The position numbers and the translations under genes are program-made. Positions 42,913 through 55,397 of a stretch of DNA of 64,000 bases are shown one piece after another. The first letter of the stretch is position 1. Each line of letters starts with the position of its first letter. This DNA is from Hansfordia pulvinata (Eukaryota > Ascomycota > Sordariomycetes > Xylariales). The stretch spans positions 1-64,000 of the forward strand of contig BJKQ01000023.1 in the NCBI GenBank assembly GCA_006538405.1, given 5' to 3'. The notes under the pieces were generated by a model. The model had not been told where the DNA came from. It saw only the letters and a program-made list of their open reading frames with translations, and ran no database searches.

Positions 42913-43656
42913 GTTGAGAGTGCACGCATGCATGCCTATATGGGCCCCTGCAATCTATCCTCCGTAGCAGAGTGGCCGGCCCGTTGCAATGACCGCAATG
43001 GATCGCCAGATGAAGCCGAGTACATCGAGAGTGAAAGCGAAAGGAGTAGGCCTTGGGCTCTGGAGCACCTCATGGATCCGCGGCATGTGGCACTCACTGG
43101 GATGTCGGTCGGTAGTCGGGAGATACAGGTTGTAGCGGGAGTCAATATTCCTCGAGCCAAGCAATGATGACCGCTCGGGGCGGGGCATGAATGTTGCGAT
43201 GTGAAGAGAACAAATGGTAAGACTTTGCGGGCGATGGAAGATTGACTCTAGATAGATGGTACATACCCAACATCAGCATTACGTGTACCCATACGTCACG
43301 GTCTGTACCTTCCTTGTAGACTAAGTGAGGCAGTCGGACGGTCCCAGCAGCGCCAGGGTCAGACCTTCCAACAACCAAATGGAAGGGGGCCTCTTGGCGT
43401 GTACAGAGCCCAGCTTCATACTGGACCTACCTTAGGGACTTACATATACCTAGGCAAGTACGGTTATGTGATGTTCCCCACCATGCGCATGCTGAGTGAC
43501 ACATTTCATGTCACGTATTGGAATCTGTGTGATTTACGGGTGCATTGCTGAGCATTTCTATTGCTTCTACTCTAGTCCACGTTAGATTGCATGCTGTATC
43601 CGATCTCACTCCCGGACCCCGGCTTGTTGCAGCGCGGAGACATGTGTCAACCACGG
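42913..43656. other. Intergenic region between convergent genes
   Basis: No coding feature recognised; contains the 3' flanks of the phosphodiesterase (plus) and the small secreted protein (minus). Confidence 0.35.
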
Positions 43657-44067
43657 TCAGTTGACCACCTCAACTTCAGAAGGCGTCAAGGCATCACGGT
43701 CCACGACGAAGAAGCCTTCGGCGCTGTTGGGTAGGCTCTTAACGCCTTCTAACCCGATCGTTGCGCTTATTCGGTGCTTCTTCTCGTACTTGTCGGTCTT
43801 CTCCGAAATTAGAGTAATATACCGTTTCGGGGGCAGCTTCAGGACCTTGAGGATACTGTAGTCCTCATCCAGCTTCATCCAGCCGTCCTCGATGCTCAAG
43901 GGCCCCTGGATCCTCTCGCCGTACATGTTGGTGACCTCAACCCACACGGGCGGCTTAGCCGATGCAGCCGCCGTCGCAGCAAGCGCCGCAAGAGCGAAGA
44001 AAAGCCTTTCCGGTAGAGAAGTGCATGGCGGTCTTGATTGCCACTGTAGGACACAGTTACTTGTCAT
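43657..44067 (-). CDS. Small secreted protein candidate
   Basis: A frame from ATG 44067 (MTSNCVLQWQ) to 43657, 136 aa, no introns assumed. After LFFALAALAATAAASA, a good signal-peptide core, the mature part is about 100 aa, beta-rich looking, acidic and basic, with no cysteine (VWVEVTNMYGERIQGPLSIE). A more typical secretory start, MHFSTGK at 44026, lies one base out of frame with the hydrophobic core, so a 1-bp insertion (GGC in place of GC near 44004) may have broken the original start. I do not recognise the family. A secreted effector or cell-wall role is possible but unproven. Confidence 0.45.
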   Translation of the reverse strand: MTSNCVLQWQSRPPCTSLPERLFFALAALAATAAASAKPPVWVEVTNMYGERIQGPLSIEDGWMKLDEDYSILKVLKLPPKRYITLISEKTDKYEKKHRISATIGLEGVKSLPNSAEGFFVVDRDALTPSEVEVVN

Positions 44068-44100
44068 AAGAATGCTGAAGTTTATTTCATACTTCCTCAC

Positions 44101-44634
44101 TAATCAAATCTCGTTCTTGTTACTCAGCTTCGTTTATAGTCCTTCAATCTTCGCTTCTATCTTTGTGAAGACTGCGCCGCTTCTCCATACGTTTTATTGA
44201 CCAAAAACTCCAGCTGTGGTAGCCCTGCTGGTCTCTTTTCGTAATTCCAGATAAGAACTCCCAGATTATGTCGCAAGCACTTTACTATTGAACCGAGAGC
44301 GAGACGAAAAATCTTTCCCAAGCTGAATAACACAGCTGAAAGCAGTATAATCTGCGTAAATTGACGTTGCCGAGGCAACAAGATATTCAGAACTCATCTC
44401 GTTGAAAATCGAATCTTGTGTTCGACTTCAATCCGGGTAGATATTGTGGGATTTTAAGCTTAACAGAAGGCGAGACGTTGCGGTCAGGAATCGGAGGAAC
44501 AGAGGTGCTTTTCATCTTTATTTGAAGTCGGTCATTTTGCGCCCCCTGCGAGTTCACATGCCTAAATAGTGGAAAAGACCACAAGCTCACCTTTTACAAC
44601 TAATTTCTTGGCGCCCCACTGTTAGGGCACTACC
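44101..44634. other. Upstream region of LINE copy 1
   Basis: No gene seen. It may contain the LINE 5' untranslated region and its insertion boundary, which I cannot place. Confidence 0.3.
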
Positions 44635-44709
44635 TTGATTCAGGCTGCTCTCGCACTGAAAAGCCAGTATCTTCTTATTGACCCGGCTCAAGAAATCTCT
44701 TCCGCCCGG

Positions 44710-46257
44710 ATGATGGCCGCGTCCAGTGTGCCTCCGGGCACCCCCGCAGCCGGTGCCGGTCCATGCATCGCTCAGGCCCCGAGAAAAGAATTCTGCCGAC
44801 CCGATCCCGCTGGGCTCCGCCCGGTCCTCCTGTCCGACATCCTCACCACCCCATCAAAGGTGGTCGAAGCTGACTACGTGCCATCGTCGCCCTTGACTGG
44901 CACGGGAGCGGCTCGCTTTCTGAACAACACCGCCGGCAACAAACGACCAAGGACAACAAGTCAGCAATCGGATGACATCACCCCCCTGCGAACAGTCCGG
45001 CCTCAAACCGACCAGGTATTGTCGCAAGCTACCTGCCAGGCACAGGTAGCCAGCATCTTGCAGAAAGAGAGGCTCTCCTTTGAGACCAAGCAAAGGCTCT
45101 TTCAGGACTGCGCAGCCTCTATTGACGACACCCTGCAAAAGGCAGGACCTGATGTGACCACGTACGCTACGGAGTTCAAGGGCTTCTTCGCGAAATGTCT
45201 GAGCATCTGGCTAGATGGCGATGTGGGCCAGCATCGGTCCAACACGAAGCAGCAAAGCCGTGAAGCAACCAAACCCTCTTACTCCCAGGTGGCAGGTGGT
45301 GCGGCAGGCACCAGCCAGCCATTGGGTGCGCTGGCTACCACAAGAAAGCTGACAAGAGCTCGGGAGAGCACAGACACAAAGAAACGTGGGGAGGACCTGC
45401 GGATCTTTGTACGCATGGACAACAGCCACCTGGAGCCCTACGGGGTCAAGACAACGCTAATAAGAAGACTGAAACTCGACAATCTAGAGCTGCGAGAGGT
45501 CTCCCGATGTCCCTCAGGCTTCGCGCTCCATCCAAGGGACAAGACGGCCCAAGACAAGCTGCTGGCCTACCACGCTGAAATAACTGACCTTCTAAAAGCC
45601 AGGAAGACTGAAAGCCACGTGAAATGGCACCACTATAAGCTCGAAGGTTGCCCGAGAAGAGTCATGAGTGCCGAAGGACTCACTGTGGAAATTGGCCATC
45701 AAGCAGTGTCCGACGAGACGGAGGCGCAGACGGGAGCCCGACCTGTGCGATGCCTGGTCTCCAGACATACCAAGGATACCGACGCAGAGGTGACCTGGAT
45801 GATCGCCACGAGCCAGGAGATCAAGAGGCCCTTCAGGCTGTTTGCACACTCGCTGAATTCCAAGCGAGTCTACTTTGAACCGAAAGTCGACCAGTGCACA
45901 AAGTGTCATGGTTTCCACAGCCGCGACCCTAGATGCCAGAGGATGCTGTGCCGGAAATGCGGCACGAAGCAGCATGACGGTGACTGCGAACAACCAGTGG
46001 AGAAGTGCGCCAACTGCAAAGGACCCCATGCAGCGACATTCCCCAAATGCCCAGCAAGACCGAAGGTTGAGAAGGGAGTGATTCACAAGCCAAGCTCAGA
46101 GCAGATGCGGGAGATCCGGCTGGCAGGCAGCCGCGAAAGATCACACGCGATTGACGAAGCCAGGAAGGCGGCGGCGGCGGCTCCGGCGGCTACGGCTGAG
46201 CTGACAGCTCTCGAGTCCGACATGGAGATAGAGACATGCCCTTCGAAGCCGGAATAA
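44710..46257 (+). CDS. LINE ORF1, gag-like zinc-knuckle protein
   Basis: From ATG 44710 (MMAASSVPPGTPAAGAGPCI) an uninterrupted frame of 515 aa; the frame is open upstream to 44635. The N-terminal part is Pro/Ala-rich. A central region (VRMDNSHLEPYGVKTTLIRR) suits the RNA-binding domain of LINE ORF1 proteins. Cysteine/histidine knuckles follow near 45891-46050: CTKCHGFHSRDPRC, CRKCGTKQHDGDC and CANCKGPHAATFPKC. ORF1 proteins coat the element RNA and carry it to the nucleus. This frame is intact although ORF2, 58 bp downstream, is broken. Confidence 0.85.
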   Translation: MMAASSVPPGTPAAGAGPCIAQAPRKEFCRPDPAGLRPVLLSDILTTPSKVVEADYVPSSPLTGTGAARFLNNTAGNKRPRTTSQQSDDITPLRTVRPQTDQVLSQATCQAQVASILQKERLSFETKQRLFQDCAASIDDTLQKAGPDVTTYATEFKGFFAKCLSIWLDGDVGQHRSNTKQQSREATKPSYSQVAGGAAGTSQPLGALATTRKLTRARESTDTKKRGEDLRIFVRMDNSHLEPYGVKTTLIRRLKLDNLELREVSRCPSGFALHPRDKTAQDKLLAYHAEITDLLKARKTESHVKWHHYKLEGCPRRVMSAEGLTVEIGHQAVSDETEAQTGARPVRCLVSRHTKDTDAEVTWMIATSQEIKRPFRLFAHSLNSKRVYFEPKVDQCTKCHGFHSRDPRCQRMLCRKCGTKQHDGDCEQPVEKCANCKGPHAATFPKCPARPKVEKGVIHKPSSEQMREIRLAGSRERSHAIDEARKAAAAAPAATAELTALESDMEIETCPSKPE

Positions 46258-46315
46258 GGCAAAGCCCTGGAGGGAAGAAGAACGACCAGTCTGCCACCAC
46301 AATTGTCGTGCAGCA

Positions 46316-49300
46316 ATGACGAATCCCCGCCTTAGAGAAAATCGCAACAGACACCTGGTGGCCCACTCCGTCAACGTGGCGGGCGGTCAGGGCCTGCTTG
46401 ACTCCACCGAGCTAGCCCTAAATCTAGCCGATCACGGAGCCGAGCGAGCCGACGTCATCCTGATGCAGGAACCGTGGGTGGGGGTTCCACCCAGGAGGAG
46501 AATGGCAGTCAAGACACACCCGGCATATGATGTCTTTTCACCAGTCGATAGCTGGGACAGCGACGCGGCACGGCCGAGATCATTGATCTACGTGCGAAAA
46601 CACCTCCGTCCGTTCGCCACGAGGGACATCACGTGGGTGAAGGTGAGGGGCGTCACGTTCGTGAGTGTGTACAGGCCTGGCGACAACCCTCAGTGGGTAG
46701 ATCAGATATTGGAAGGATGGACCCCCCCTGCCGGCAGTGTGGTGGCGGGGGATTTCAACGCGGGAGATGCATCGTGGGACGCGGACAATCCCGACTACCA
46801 CGGCGGAACGGGCCCGGCACGGATCATGTCCGACCACGAGCTGGACCTGGTATCAAAGCCGGGTGTGCCGACACATGACCGGGGCAACGTGCTCGATCTG
46901 GTGTTCTCAGATGTCGGGCTTGCGGAAGCAGGGGTGAGCACAAAGTTGCACTCGACTTCGGATCACGAGACGCTCAGAATTGTGGTATCTACGCCAAGTG
47001 ACTCTCAAGACGCTGGCAGAATGTGGAAGTGGATAGTGCCAGATGACAAGCTGATAGAGCTGAGGGACATGGTGCAGCGACGGATGCACGAGCTGCCCGG
47101 ACTAGACAAAACCGTGCCAGGCTTGGACGGCTTCTGCGAGCGGCTCGTGGCCGTCGTCCAAGGGTGCATCCGTTCGGTGGGGAAGAAGAAACAGCACTCC
47201 AAGACGACTCGATGGTGGAATGAGGACTGCCAGGCTGCGGCGAGAGAGTATCGAAAGCGGCCTGTATGGGAGGACGATAACCGTCAGGAGAAAATAGCGG
47301 CCAGACGGCAGTTCAGAAAGGCGGTACGGCGAGCCAAGAGAGACTATTGACGCGAGCTGATTGACTCGGCGAGGGAGCCTAAAGACCTGTATAGGGTCGT
47401 GTCATGGCATAAGCCCTCCACCGGGCTAAGCTCGCCACCGATTATCGTGGACGGTGTGGTACACGAATCGCAGCTGGACAAAGCGCAGGCCCTGCGCGCA
47501 GCGACTCTGGAACGGGCTGGGTCCGGAGAAGACATCGAGAGCCCTTGGGCCGTTAATGTGACCCCTGGCCGGCCCACGATCCCATTCGAAGAGGATGTCA
47601 GCATGGCAGAGGCAGCGTTCTGCACGATCGGCAGCCAAAGCACATCACCTGGTGAGGATGGACTCACGGTCAGGATCCTGAAAGCGATCTGGCCGGCGAT
47701 CGGTGACCGCGTGCGCGTGCGGAAGCTGTTCGAGCTCTGTTTGATGCTGGGACACCACCCTCAGGCTTTCAAAGTGGCTGAGGTCGTGATGATACCAAAA
47801 CAAGGCAAGAAGGACTACTCTCATGCATGCGAGGTCCTACCGACCGATCTCTCAGCTTTCGTGCTTCGGCAAGGGTCTGGAGCGCTTGGTTGCGCGAAAG
47901 CTTACGCGGGCAGTGCTTGAGTAGAAGGTGTTGGCGCCCCAGCATTTTGAAGCGCTCCCGAAGCGGTTCGCCGCGGACCTCGTCGCAGCCCTAGCTCATG
48001 ACATCAAACAGGCCCTTGATCAGAGTCTCCTGGCGACACTGGTCAAAGCCGACGTGAAAGGAGCGTTCGACGCCGCTCTGGTTGGCAGGCTAGTTGTGCG
48101 GATGAGGAAGCAGGGCTGGCCCACGTCCCTGGTGAGATGGACAAAGTCGTTCATGACAGGAAGGTCGGCCAGGGCCCGTTTTGATGGAACAACCACGGAC
48201 GTCGCGCCGCTCACGTGCGGCCTGCCGCAGGGGTCGCCGGCCTCGCCCATACTGTACATGCTGTATACAGAACCAATCTGCGGGCAGCTCGGCACAAAGA
48301 GGCGGCGTTTCGGCTACGCTGACGACGCCGGACTCCTTACGATTGGGCGGTCCCTCCAGGAGACAGCCACAGAAGCCTCGCGACAGCTGGACGAGCTCAT
48401 CGCTTGGGGCGAGAGGAATGCGGTCGAGTTTGACCCTGCCAAGACAGAAGTGATGCACTTCTCGCGCAAGCGGAACAGCGACAACCCGCCGGTCAGACAT
48501 GGAACGGAGGAAAAGACAGCCGGGCCTTCGATGCGCTGGCTCGGCGTGTTCCTGGACCGAAAGCTGAAATTTGCCGAACATGTTCATCAATGGTCTAGGA
48601 AGGCGGGCCGGGTTGCCAATCATATTCGCGGGCTGTGCAACACCGTCCGGGCCTACCGGTGCAGTCAGCCAGGAGAGCGGTAAAGGCGTGCGTGCTACCA
48701 GTACTAACACATGCCATGGAGGCATGGTATCCAGGGGTGGAGAAGGATAACAGCAATGGGCCATCGAAGCGCTGCCAGGTCAAGGGTCAACTCCAGACAA
48801 TGGAATCGGTGCTGCGGACGGCGATGAGGGCCATCCTTCCAGCATGGAGAACACATCCGACGCACATCTTGCACTTTGAAGCCCAGCTCCCGCCAGCACA
48901 GCTTCTCGCCGAGGGCATTCGGCGCCGACACGGCTTCCGACTCGGACGCATCGATGGAAACCACCCGCTTGTTGGCCGACTACCCGTACAAGCACGCAAG
49001 GAACCCACACGACTACAGAGGAGCTACCAACTGGTGCCGACTTATCCAAGGCCAGCCCTGATTAAACCGTCCCGCAAGCAAGCCCCCTGCAGACGGGAGA
49101 AGAAGACAGAGGCGGATCTCTTCCGGGCGTGGCTCTCTAAACTGGATGCCGACACGGATCTGATCGTTTACTTGGATGGATCGCAGCTCCACGAAAATGC
49201 GCAGACACGGACAGGCTGGGGCTACAGCATCAGAGCCGGGGGCACAACGACGCATATCTACTATAGCATGGGCCGACTCGGGCGTGCAGAGGTGGTCGAC

Positions 49301-50017
49301 GCGGAGGTTTACGGAGCGTTGCAGGGGCTCGCAGCGACGCGGGCGATTGGCCCTAATAACCGCATCTACGTGTGTCTTGATAACATATCGGTGGTGGACG
49401 GATTGATGGGCCACCTCCCGAGTCCTCACAGGCTATCTTCCTACGCCTCCAGGAGATCACGCGGTCGCACCCGCCAGGCGCAACAGTTAAATAGATCCCT
49501 GGCCATTGCGATATTGAAGGCAATTAAGCGGCCGACCAGCTAGCCAGAGAAGGCGCCAAAATGATCTTGATTCACGACGACCCGCCAACCGCTGCGTGGG
49601 TGAAGAGGCATTTGAGGCAAGTCAATGGGAGGAGTTCAAGTCCTGGTGGAGGAATCAGGCCGAACCGCGACTCCGAAAGGTTCAGCACATCCAGCGACCT
49701 ATAAACAACTGGCCGTCTTACGACGGGCGCGATCCACCGGCTGTTAGCAGCGCGAAGCTGCCACGGCGACTTCGCGCTATATCACGAGCGCTTCCAGCAC
49801 GAGGACTCCAAGAACCATTGCAGCTGCGGGGAGAGGAAGTCTCCTCAGCACATCTTCTTCTGCAGAAGATTGCGAGGTAACAGATTGTTAGCGAGGCATG
49901 TGCCCCGGACAGAGTTTACTCATTTATTAGGGGAGGGTAGTGTGGAGTGGGCCAGGTTTGTGGAGAGCAGCGGCTTCTTCACGAGCACCTGCCCGAGATA
50001 GCCAACGGAACATTAAG
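46316..50017 (+). pseudogene. LINE ORF2 (endonuclease, reverse transcriptase, RNase H), broken
   Basis: The endonuclease is open from ATG 46316 to a TGA at 47348-47350 (LMQEPW, GDFNAGD, TSDHETLR). At that site copy 2 has Trp (EHWRKLID), so TGG became TGA. Reverse transcriptase resumes; the frame shifts between about 47820 and 47930, then is open with KADVKGAFDAAL, GLPQGSPASPIL and the catalytic FGYADDA. Another shift near 48650 leads to RNase H (VYLDGSQLHE; DAEVYGALQGL; VCLDN), which breaks near 49430. A final CSCGERKSPQHIFFC zinc knuckle lies near 49818-49865. At least five lesions make it non-functional. Confidence 0.85.
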
Positions 50018-50020
50018 GTT

Positions 50021-51923
50021 TTAAGGCTGGATGGCCACCCACATCCTGACGGTCGCAATAGCGGGGATGGGTACGTGCGCGACGCACAGAATGTGATGAG
50101 GGAAGAGGGGAATGGGTAAAGTTGTCTATACTTGCGAGAAGTATTTACAGGCTTTTCTCCCCACTGGAGAGGTGTCTTTTTGCCGAGCACGGTCAGGAAA
50201 CCTGCTGGATCTACATAGTCACTACCTACTACTCTTCCATGACTACGGTTGGGGTAAGCCAAGTGTCTGTCGGTTATGTTTGTACCTCTAGGCTTTATTG
50301 CACGTCCCTAGTCCCCGCGCCTGGCATAGACTTGGATGGCGTGCCCCGCTCTGGAGTCTTACGCTCCAGCGTCATCATCCTTGCAGGAAAGACCTTAGAT
50401 TACATCAAATCCTGGGTCAGCGCAAGACGTGGCGGCATACACTCCCTCACGAGGCGTCCATGGGAATACATATGTTCCTTTGGAGCGCGGCGTTAGAACG
50501 AAGGGTATGAGCGATAATGCACAGACTAGTATTCCGCGCCTACTTATCCATTCTCAAAACGGACTTTACATTTCACAAGTTCACAACCGATGCTCGTGAG
50601 GGTCTCACGGAAGTGGATCGGTAACGCACATCATGACTCAAACCCTGGCCGGCAGCTTCATCAATTTATCAACCAGTCTTAACTTAACAGATACGAAGAG
50701 AAGTTGAAGCAGCTGCGCTGCACTCCTAAAGTCGTCGTTCGCTATCACGTCCTGCTGACTAACCACCAGGTGAAACGCTGCCAATGCATCATCGAATTCC
50801 CTAGAAAGGAATAGACGTTCTGTCCTTATATTACCATCAGGAAAGAAACGACGGAAAGTGTCCACGCTTACATCGTTATTACAAGCACTATGTTTCTACC
50901 TATGAATGCCCACGAACAGCTTGAAAGATTTCACCCCGACGTCACAAGACATGAGTCAATGCCTTCTCGGAGTGTAGGATCATCTAGAAGCGCCCCGAGC
51001 TTGATGACGTGCGTCTGTAAGTCAAGCAGCTCTCTTGAACCCGAACCCGATGATCCTAAAACAGGAGCGCACGTCTGAGAAGTACACTTGACGGCTTCCA
51101 TCGTTGCGAACGATGACTTGATCAGAGCGATATCTGACGGCGGCACTAGGCTCGTCCCCTGTCACGTATCAGTTTGGGTAGCCATAATGTCCCGGGTCAG
51201 GTTGTCAGTGTTCTTAATTCACAAGCATGCATCGACGGACTTTACCGCAGATGGACTACAGAGTCAGTTTCTAGGAACTGCACTAATCAATTAAACCAAG
51301 CTGATCAACAAAGACATCCGACCCCGGAAGGTGGATCCCGATTGGTCAGTGCAAACAACGTACACCTGAGAGAGGACCAGGAGGCGGCCATGTGACGCTA
51401 GTTTCAATGTCAAGTGCTTTGATGGAAAGATGCTGCCCGCAAAGTGCTAGCCAAAGTTTATTGGAGCACCACAAGGAAGGACAAATTGGCCGCAGCCAAC
51501 AGCAAATGGTCTAGCAGTAGGTCGCACGCACGCGCGATTATGGCGTTCGGCGACCTGCCAAGCTGGAATGGAGTCCGAACGAGTGGCGGGGTTGGACCTG
51601 CTTAATAGGCGAAAGGAGTGCTGCGATTCGCAAATCAAACTAGCGCCTGGTAGCACACTGCGTCGGGTCCGAACTTGTCATCAAGCTTTACCTGAAGAAA
51701 GTTAGCTACAGTCCCTCAAGAAAAGCATGATTCACTCATAATGATCTAGACCCTGCGACGAGAAACGGCGAAGGCTAGGAACGTGGAGCATAAATCAGGC
51801 ATTCCTGCTATATTATTAACAAATTCCACCCTCGCTTAATCTTGTTCAGTTTCCTGCTCACGCAGACCTGGATAGATCATTCCTTCATTCAACCCCGTCT
51901 CATGCCTGTTGGCAGTGAGCAGA
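50021..51923. other. Intergenic region, no gene seen
   Basis: Nearly 1.9 kb with short frames only; no repeat shared with other parts of the window was noticed. Confidence 0.35.
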
Positions 51924-53234
51924 ATGGGGAACCCATCCATTAAATTGGTCGGCGTCATTACGCCACTGATAATCTTGGCCATGATATGCGTTGGCTTCCG
52001 ACTCGATACCCGGATACGACTGACAAAAAGTGCGGGTGCAGATGACTGGCTCTGTCTCTTATCTTTGGTCCGTTTTGCCATGCTCAGCAGCGCAGAACTT
52101 GACGCTGCTATCGATATCGAGACTGACTAATTGTTAGTGTATCTCTTTGAGTGGCTATATCGCAAATACCGTTGGTGGGTTGGATTTCTTGATCATTTTC
52201 CTGCATAATACTAACAAGAGACAGCTCTTGCATATGGCTTCGGCAGCTCCGCCGTACCCATGGACGTCGAAACCCAAACTAAACTCGCAAAAATCTTTTG
52301 GCTGTTTCCAATCTTCTGGAGCCTTTCCACTGCGTCCATCAAAATTTCAATCATTCTATCTTATTATCGGATCTGGTCGACAAGAAATGTGCTCCGAATA
52401 TATTTCATCACTGGCGCCACAGTCGTTAGTATTTCAGCTGTCCTCCTTTTTGGGAGCATTTTCAAGTGCGTGCCCGTTTCTGTGGCTTGGGGAAAAGGAT
52501 CCGGCAAATGTTTGCCTGACAATATGCTTGAGTGAGGCTGTCCCGTTACTTTGAGCTACTTATACCGAAATTCGCGGATTTTCGAATTCATTCATATCGG
52601 TCATTCGGTTGCTAATGGGTATTTATTAGAATCGTTACATCTGCTGTCATCATGGGACTTGATCTACTCATCTTTGCCATTCCTATTCCATTGATATGGC
52701 CGCTTAACCTCAGCAAAAACACTAAATGGGGCCTGATGATTGTCTTCACGGTTGGGTTCGTGTGAGTTTCCGACTCGAGGAAAAACATGATATTAATAGC
52801 TGACTCATTGGAGCGTATGCTTTGCGTCGGCGATGCGGGTGGTCCTTTTAGTGAAAGAGATCCAAGGATCTGATAAACATAGTAGGTTCATTCTAAGAAG
52901 ATCAGAAGTTTCACATTGTACTGGACTGACAAGAGTCAAAGTTTCCCGAGTCGAATTGGGCATTTGGTCAGGTGTCGAGGTTAACTTGGCTATCATTAGC
53001 GCCTGTCTACCTGCGTTGAGGCCTCCACTTTTACGCTTATGGTCCAGACTTTTCGACTCCATTACTTGCAGCACAAAATCACGCCTGCCATCTGTCCCTG
53101 ACCTCTCTCGCAGGGATACAAAGGGAAGCCATCGTTGCTTCGAAGTCCCTGAGCGCGTAGTAGAACCAGACTGGAATGGCACAGAGCTTGGTCAATCTCA
53201 TACGACTCATGGTGGGGCATTTGTAACCCTATGA
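51924..53234 (+). CDS. Rhodopsin-domain (PTH11-like) integral membrane protein
   Basis: The pattern is that of fungal seven-helix 'rhodopsin domain' proteins. Exon 1 starts at ATG 51924 (MGNPSIKLVGVITPLIILAM) and contains the hallmark GADDWLCLL. An exon near 52137-52170 (EWLYRKYR) is followed by an intron ending ACTAACAAGAGACAG. Exon 3 from 52227 starts AYGFGSSAVPMDVETQTKLA and runs to 52531 (intron GTGAGG...TTATTAG); the next exon is about 52630-52761 (GLDLLIFAIPIPLIWPLNLS), donor GTGAGT. The final exon begins near 52814 and includes WSGVEVNLAIISACLPALRP, the usual last helices, to a stop at 53234. The first intron, around 52070-52136, is uncertain. Members include PTH11-related surface sensors; the ligand is unknown. 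No clear lesion seen. Confidence 0.65.
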
Positions 53235-54197
53235 AAAACTGTCGAATAGTGAGCGGTCTGGTAACGGCGACGGCTGGATGTCCGACAGAAAGCTTGCTAC
53301 CACTATCAAGTTCAGGCTGTTGGATACCTCACCTGTTTTTACTTCGTGGATCAGTCACGAGCTCCAGATGACGGGAGTTGCCAGCTCCGTTTCTTTGTCA
53401 CCAGAACTGATCTTCTTTATTTTCTTGTCGATGGAGTATACCGGAGGGGGAAGAGGATGCGGAGTTCGGCAGTTGCAGTGGGATTGATGCAATTCTCCGC
53501 GTAGGACCTTTAGGTGAGCCGGGCCAGGGCATTCTTTTCAACCCATGTCGAACGGTTCTGGCATGGTCGTGGGACCAAAATGGACCCGCTTTCCACACTC
53601 ATGACAGTCATTGGCTTCACACCCGATGGGAGACTGGTTCGCGACCGGCAGCCAGGACGTTGGGAAGCCATTAAGCCATTGCATAATTTCAAGAAACACG
53701 GGTGGACACGAATAGACCCTGATTGCAGAAAAGCATTCGGAAAATCATGAGAGAAAAAGTAACAGCCCCTCCTATAATGGCAAAAGATGTATCTTCATGG
53801 GATAAGAACATGGCGACCCAATCGCCTCTTCGCATCTGACGTGAAAAGCCCTTCGCGCGATGTCCTCCGTCGAGTAGGATAACACGTCTATGTCCCTGGC
53901 TTATCGCTATTATCACTCTTCACCATTGGGACGACTGGGCTCAACCTTTCATCTGGGGCAGACAGGGAACCAAATCGCAGAATATTTGAGTTGGCAACGA
54001 AATGGATGGCTCCTGTAAATGTTTGACTGATTACGGGTTCTTAATTGTCAGTGAGGAACTCGAAGGAGTCTTCGAAAGTAAGGTCTCACTATATCGGCTC
54101 TGATGCGATCCATTAGTCTTTCCTTAGAATGAACATCAACTATTGTACCAGCGTGAATGTATGGTGGTGCGAATGCGAGCTGTGAAAACTATGGGGG
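53235..54197. other. Intergenic region, no gene seen
   Basis: Short frames only. It lies between the rhodopsin-domain gene and the boundary of the right inverted arm. Confidence 0.35.
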
Positions 54198-54765
54198 ATG
54201 ATCTTCATTGCATTTGGCCTCAGCACAGGGACATTCCTAAGTTGTTCAACGCTTCACTCCCACGGGGCCTTTACCGACATCAAAGATAACGTGGACCGGA
54301 TAGCATTAAATAAGTCATCAAATCATGGCCGTGAGCGCGTAGTGGAAGCACTATTACAGCATGGTGCCACTACCACAACAGAAGACCACATATTCATCAA
54401 TGCTCTCTCAGGTGCATTGCCGACAAATAATCTGGCAATCGTTGAGGTGCTTTCACAAGACTGTGTGGGCTTCAAGTCACTCGTTGCAGACCACGGGACT
54501 GCCCTGGGAACTGCGTTATGTGGTGAATATTTGGCGATCGTTCTCACTCTTCTTCAAGCATGAGCCAAGGTCAACGCGTATGATATGGTCTACGTTGGTG
54601 CAGTTCACGCGGCTGCACCAAAAGGATAGAACATTTATAGACTTGTTCCTTGTAGGACACGCTGACCCGAATAGCGCTGGTACGATTCAGGCGGCCTTGA
54701 GGAATAGCTTGCAGCTGTAGCAGACATATCACCAGCTGCTGGGTCAAAACTGCCAAGAGGATGAA
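54198..54765 (+). pseudogene. Ankyrin-repeat fragment, right arm
   Basis: The frame 54198-54563 contains NHGRERVVEALLQHGATTTT and NNLAIVEVLSQD, then ALCGEYLAIVLTLLQ, matching the left-arm fragment 12348-12958 in inverted orientation. After a TGA at 54561 the similarity continues in broken frames to VADISPAAGSKLPRG near 54720-54765. It covers the part frameshifted in the left copy, so each copy preserves what the other has lost. No start or regulatory domain is identifiable. Confidence 0.6.
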
Positions 54766-55397
54766 CAGCTCGAATGAGACAATGCTTGGATTAACTATAA
54801 CGTTTTTGGGGGGGAGATCGAATTATGATAATAAGAAGGCATCTACAGCAATACATATCTGCAAAACAAATTAGTTTTGGAAAAACTGTCTTGCAATAAT
54901 CGACAAGGCGCTGTTGATATAATTTCTCCCGACGTGAGCCAATAGACAAACAGATTAGTGATTAAACCACCCTTGGGGTCATTTTTCATTGGATGATTCT
55001 TCTTATAAGCTGTGACGATCATACCAGTCTGCCAGAATATAATTGACTAATCTGTATTCTTTTTATTGCTTCAAATGTGTACGTTTAGAGATTATCGGCA
55101 CCTTAAGAAGAACATCTTCGTTCACAGCTTGCAAGCGGCTTTGCTTACTGACAATTGAATCAATCCACTGGCTACCCTAGGCTAGTCTAGCCATAATGGG
55201 TTCGGTAGCTGAGCACTGGTATCCTTGCCAGGGAGACTCATCTCGGCGAGCCATTGGAATGCATGTTCTGCAGCACCCCGCTACGCTAAGCCAATTCCGA
55301 ACAATTCGGTCTCCATTTGCCGGAATGGTAAACAACGCATATCGCATCGCGTCATTGCGCATAACGTCATTCAATTACAATCAACACCTGTCCCCAT
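54766..55397. other. Kinase upstream spacer, right arm
   Basis: No coding frame. Its right half is similar to the complement of 11707-12010, showing that the upstream region of the kinase was duplicated with the gene. Confidence 0.4.

Larger units (their letters stand above)
44635..50020 (+). mobile_element. LINE copy 1 (Tad-like), nearly full length
   Basis: A non-LTR retrotransposon with two coding regions in the usual order: a zinc-knuckle ORF1, then an ORF2 with apurinic endonuclease, reverse transcriptase, RNase H and a C-terminal zinc knuckle. That order is typical of the fungal Tad1 clade. No poly-A or simple-repeat tail was located after about 50020, so the 3' boundary is approximate. 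ORF2 has several disabling changes, so the copy is not autonomous. Confidence 0.85.

Noticed and set aside
42085..42933. 282-codon antisense frame across the phosphodiesterase gene
   Set aside because: The plus-strand frame has the GDPD signature and a clean splice; the antisense frame is a by-product of high GC at third positions.
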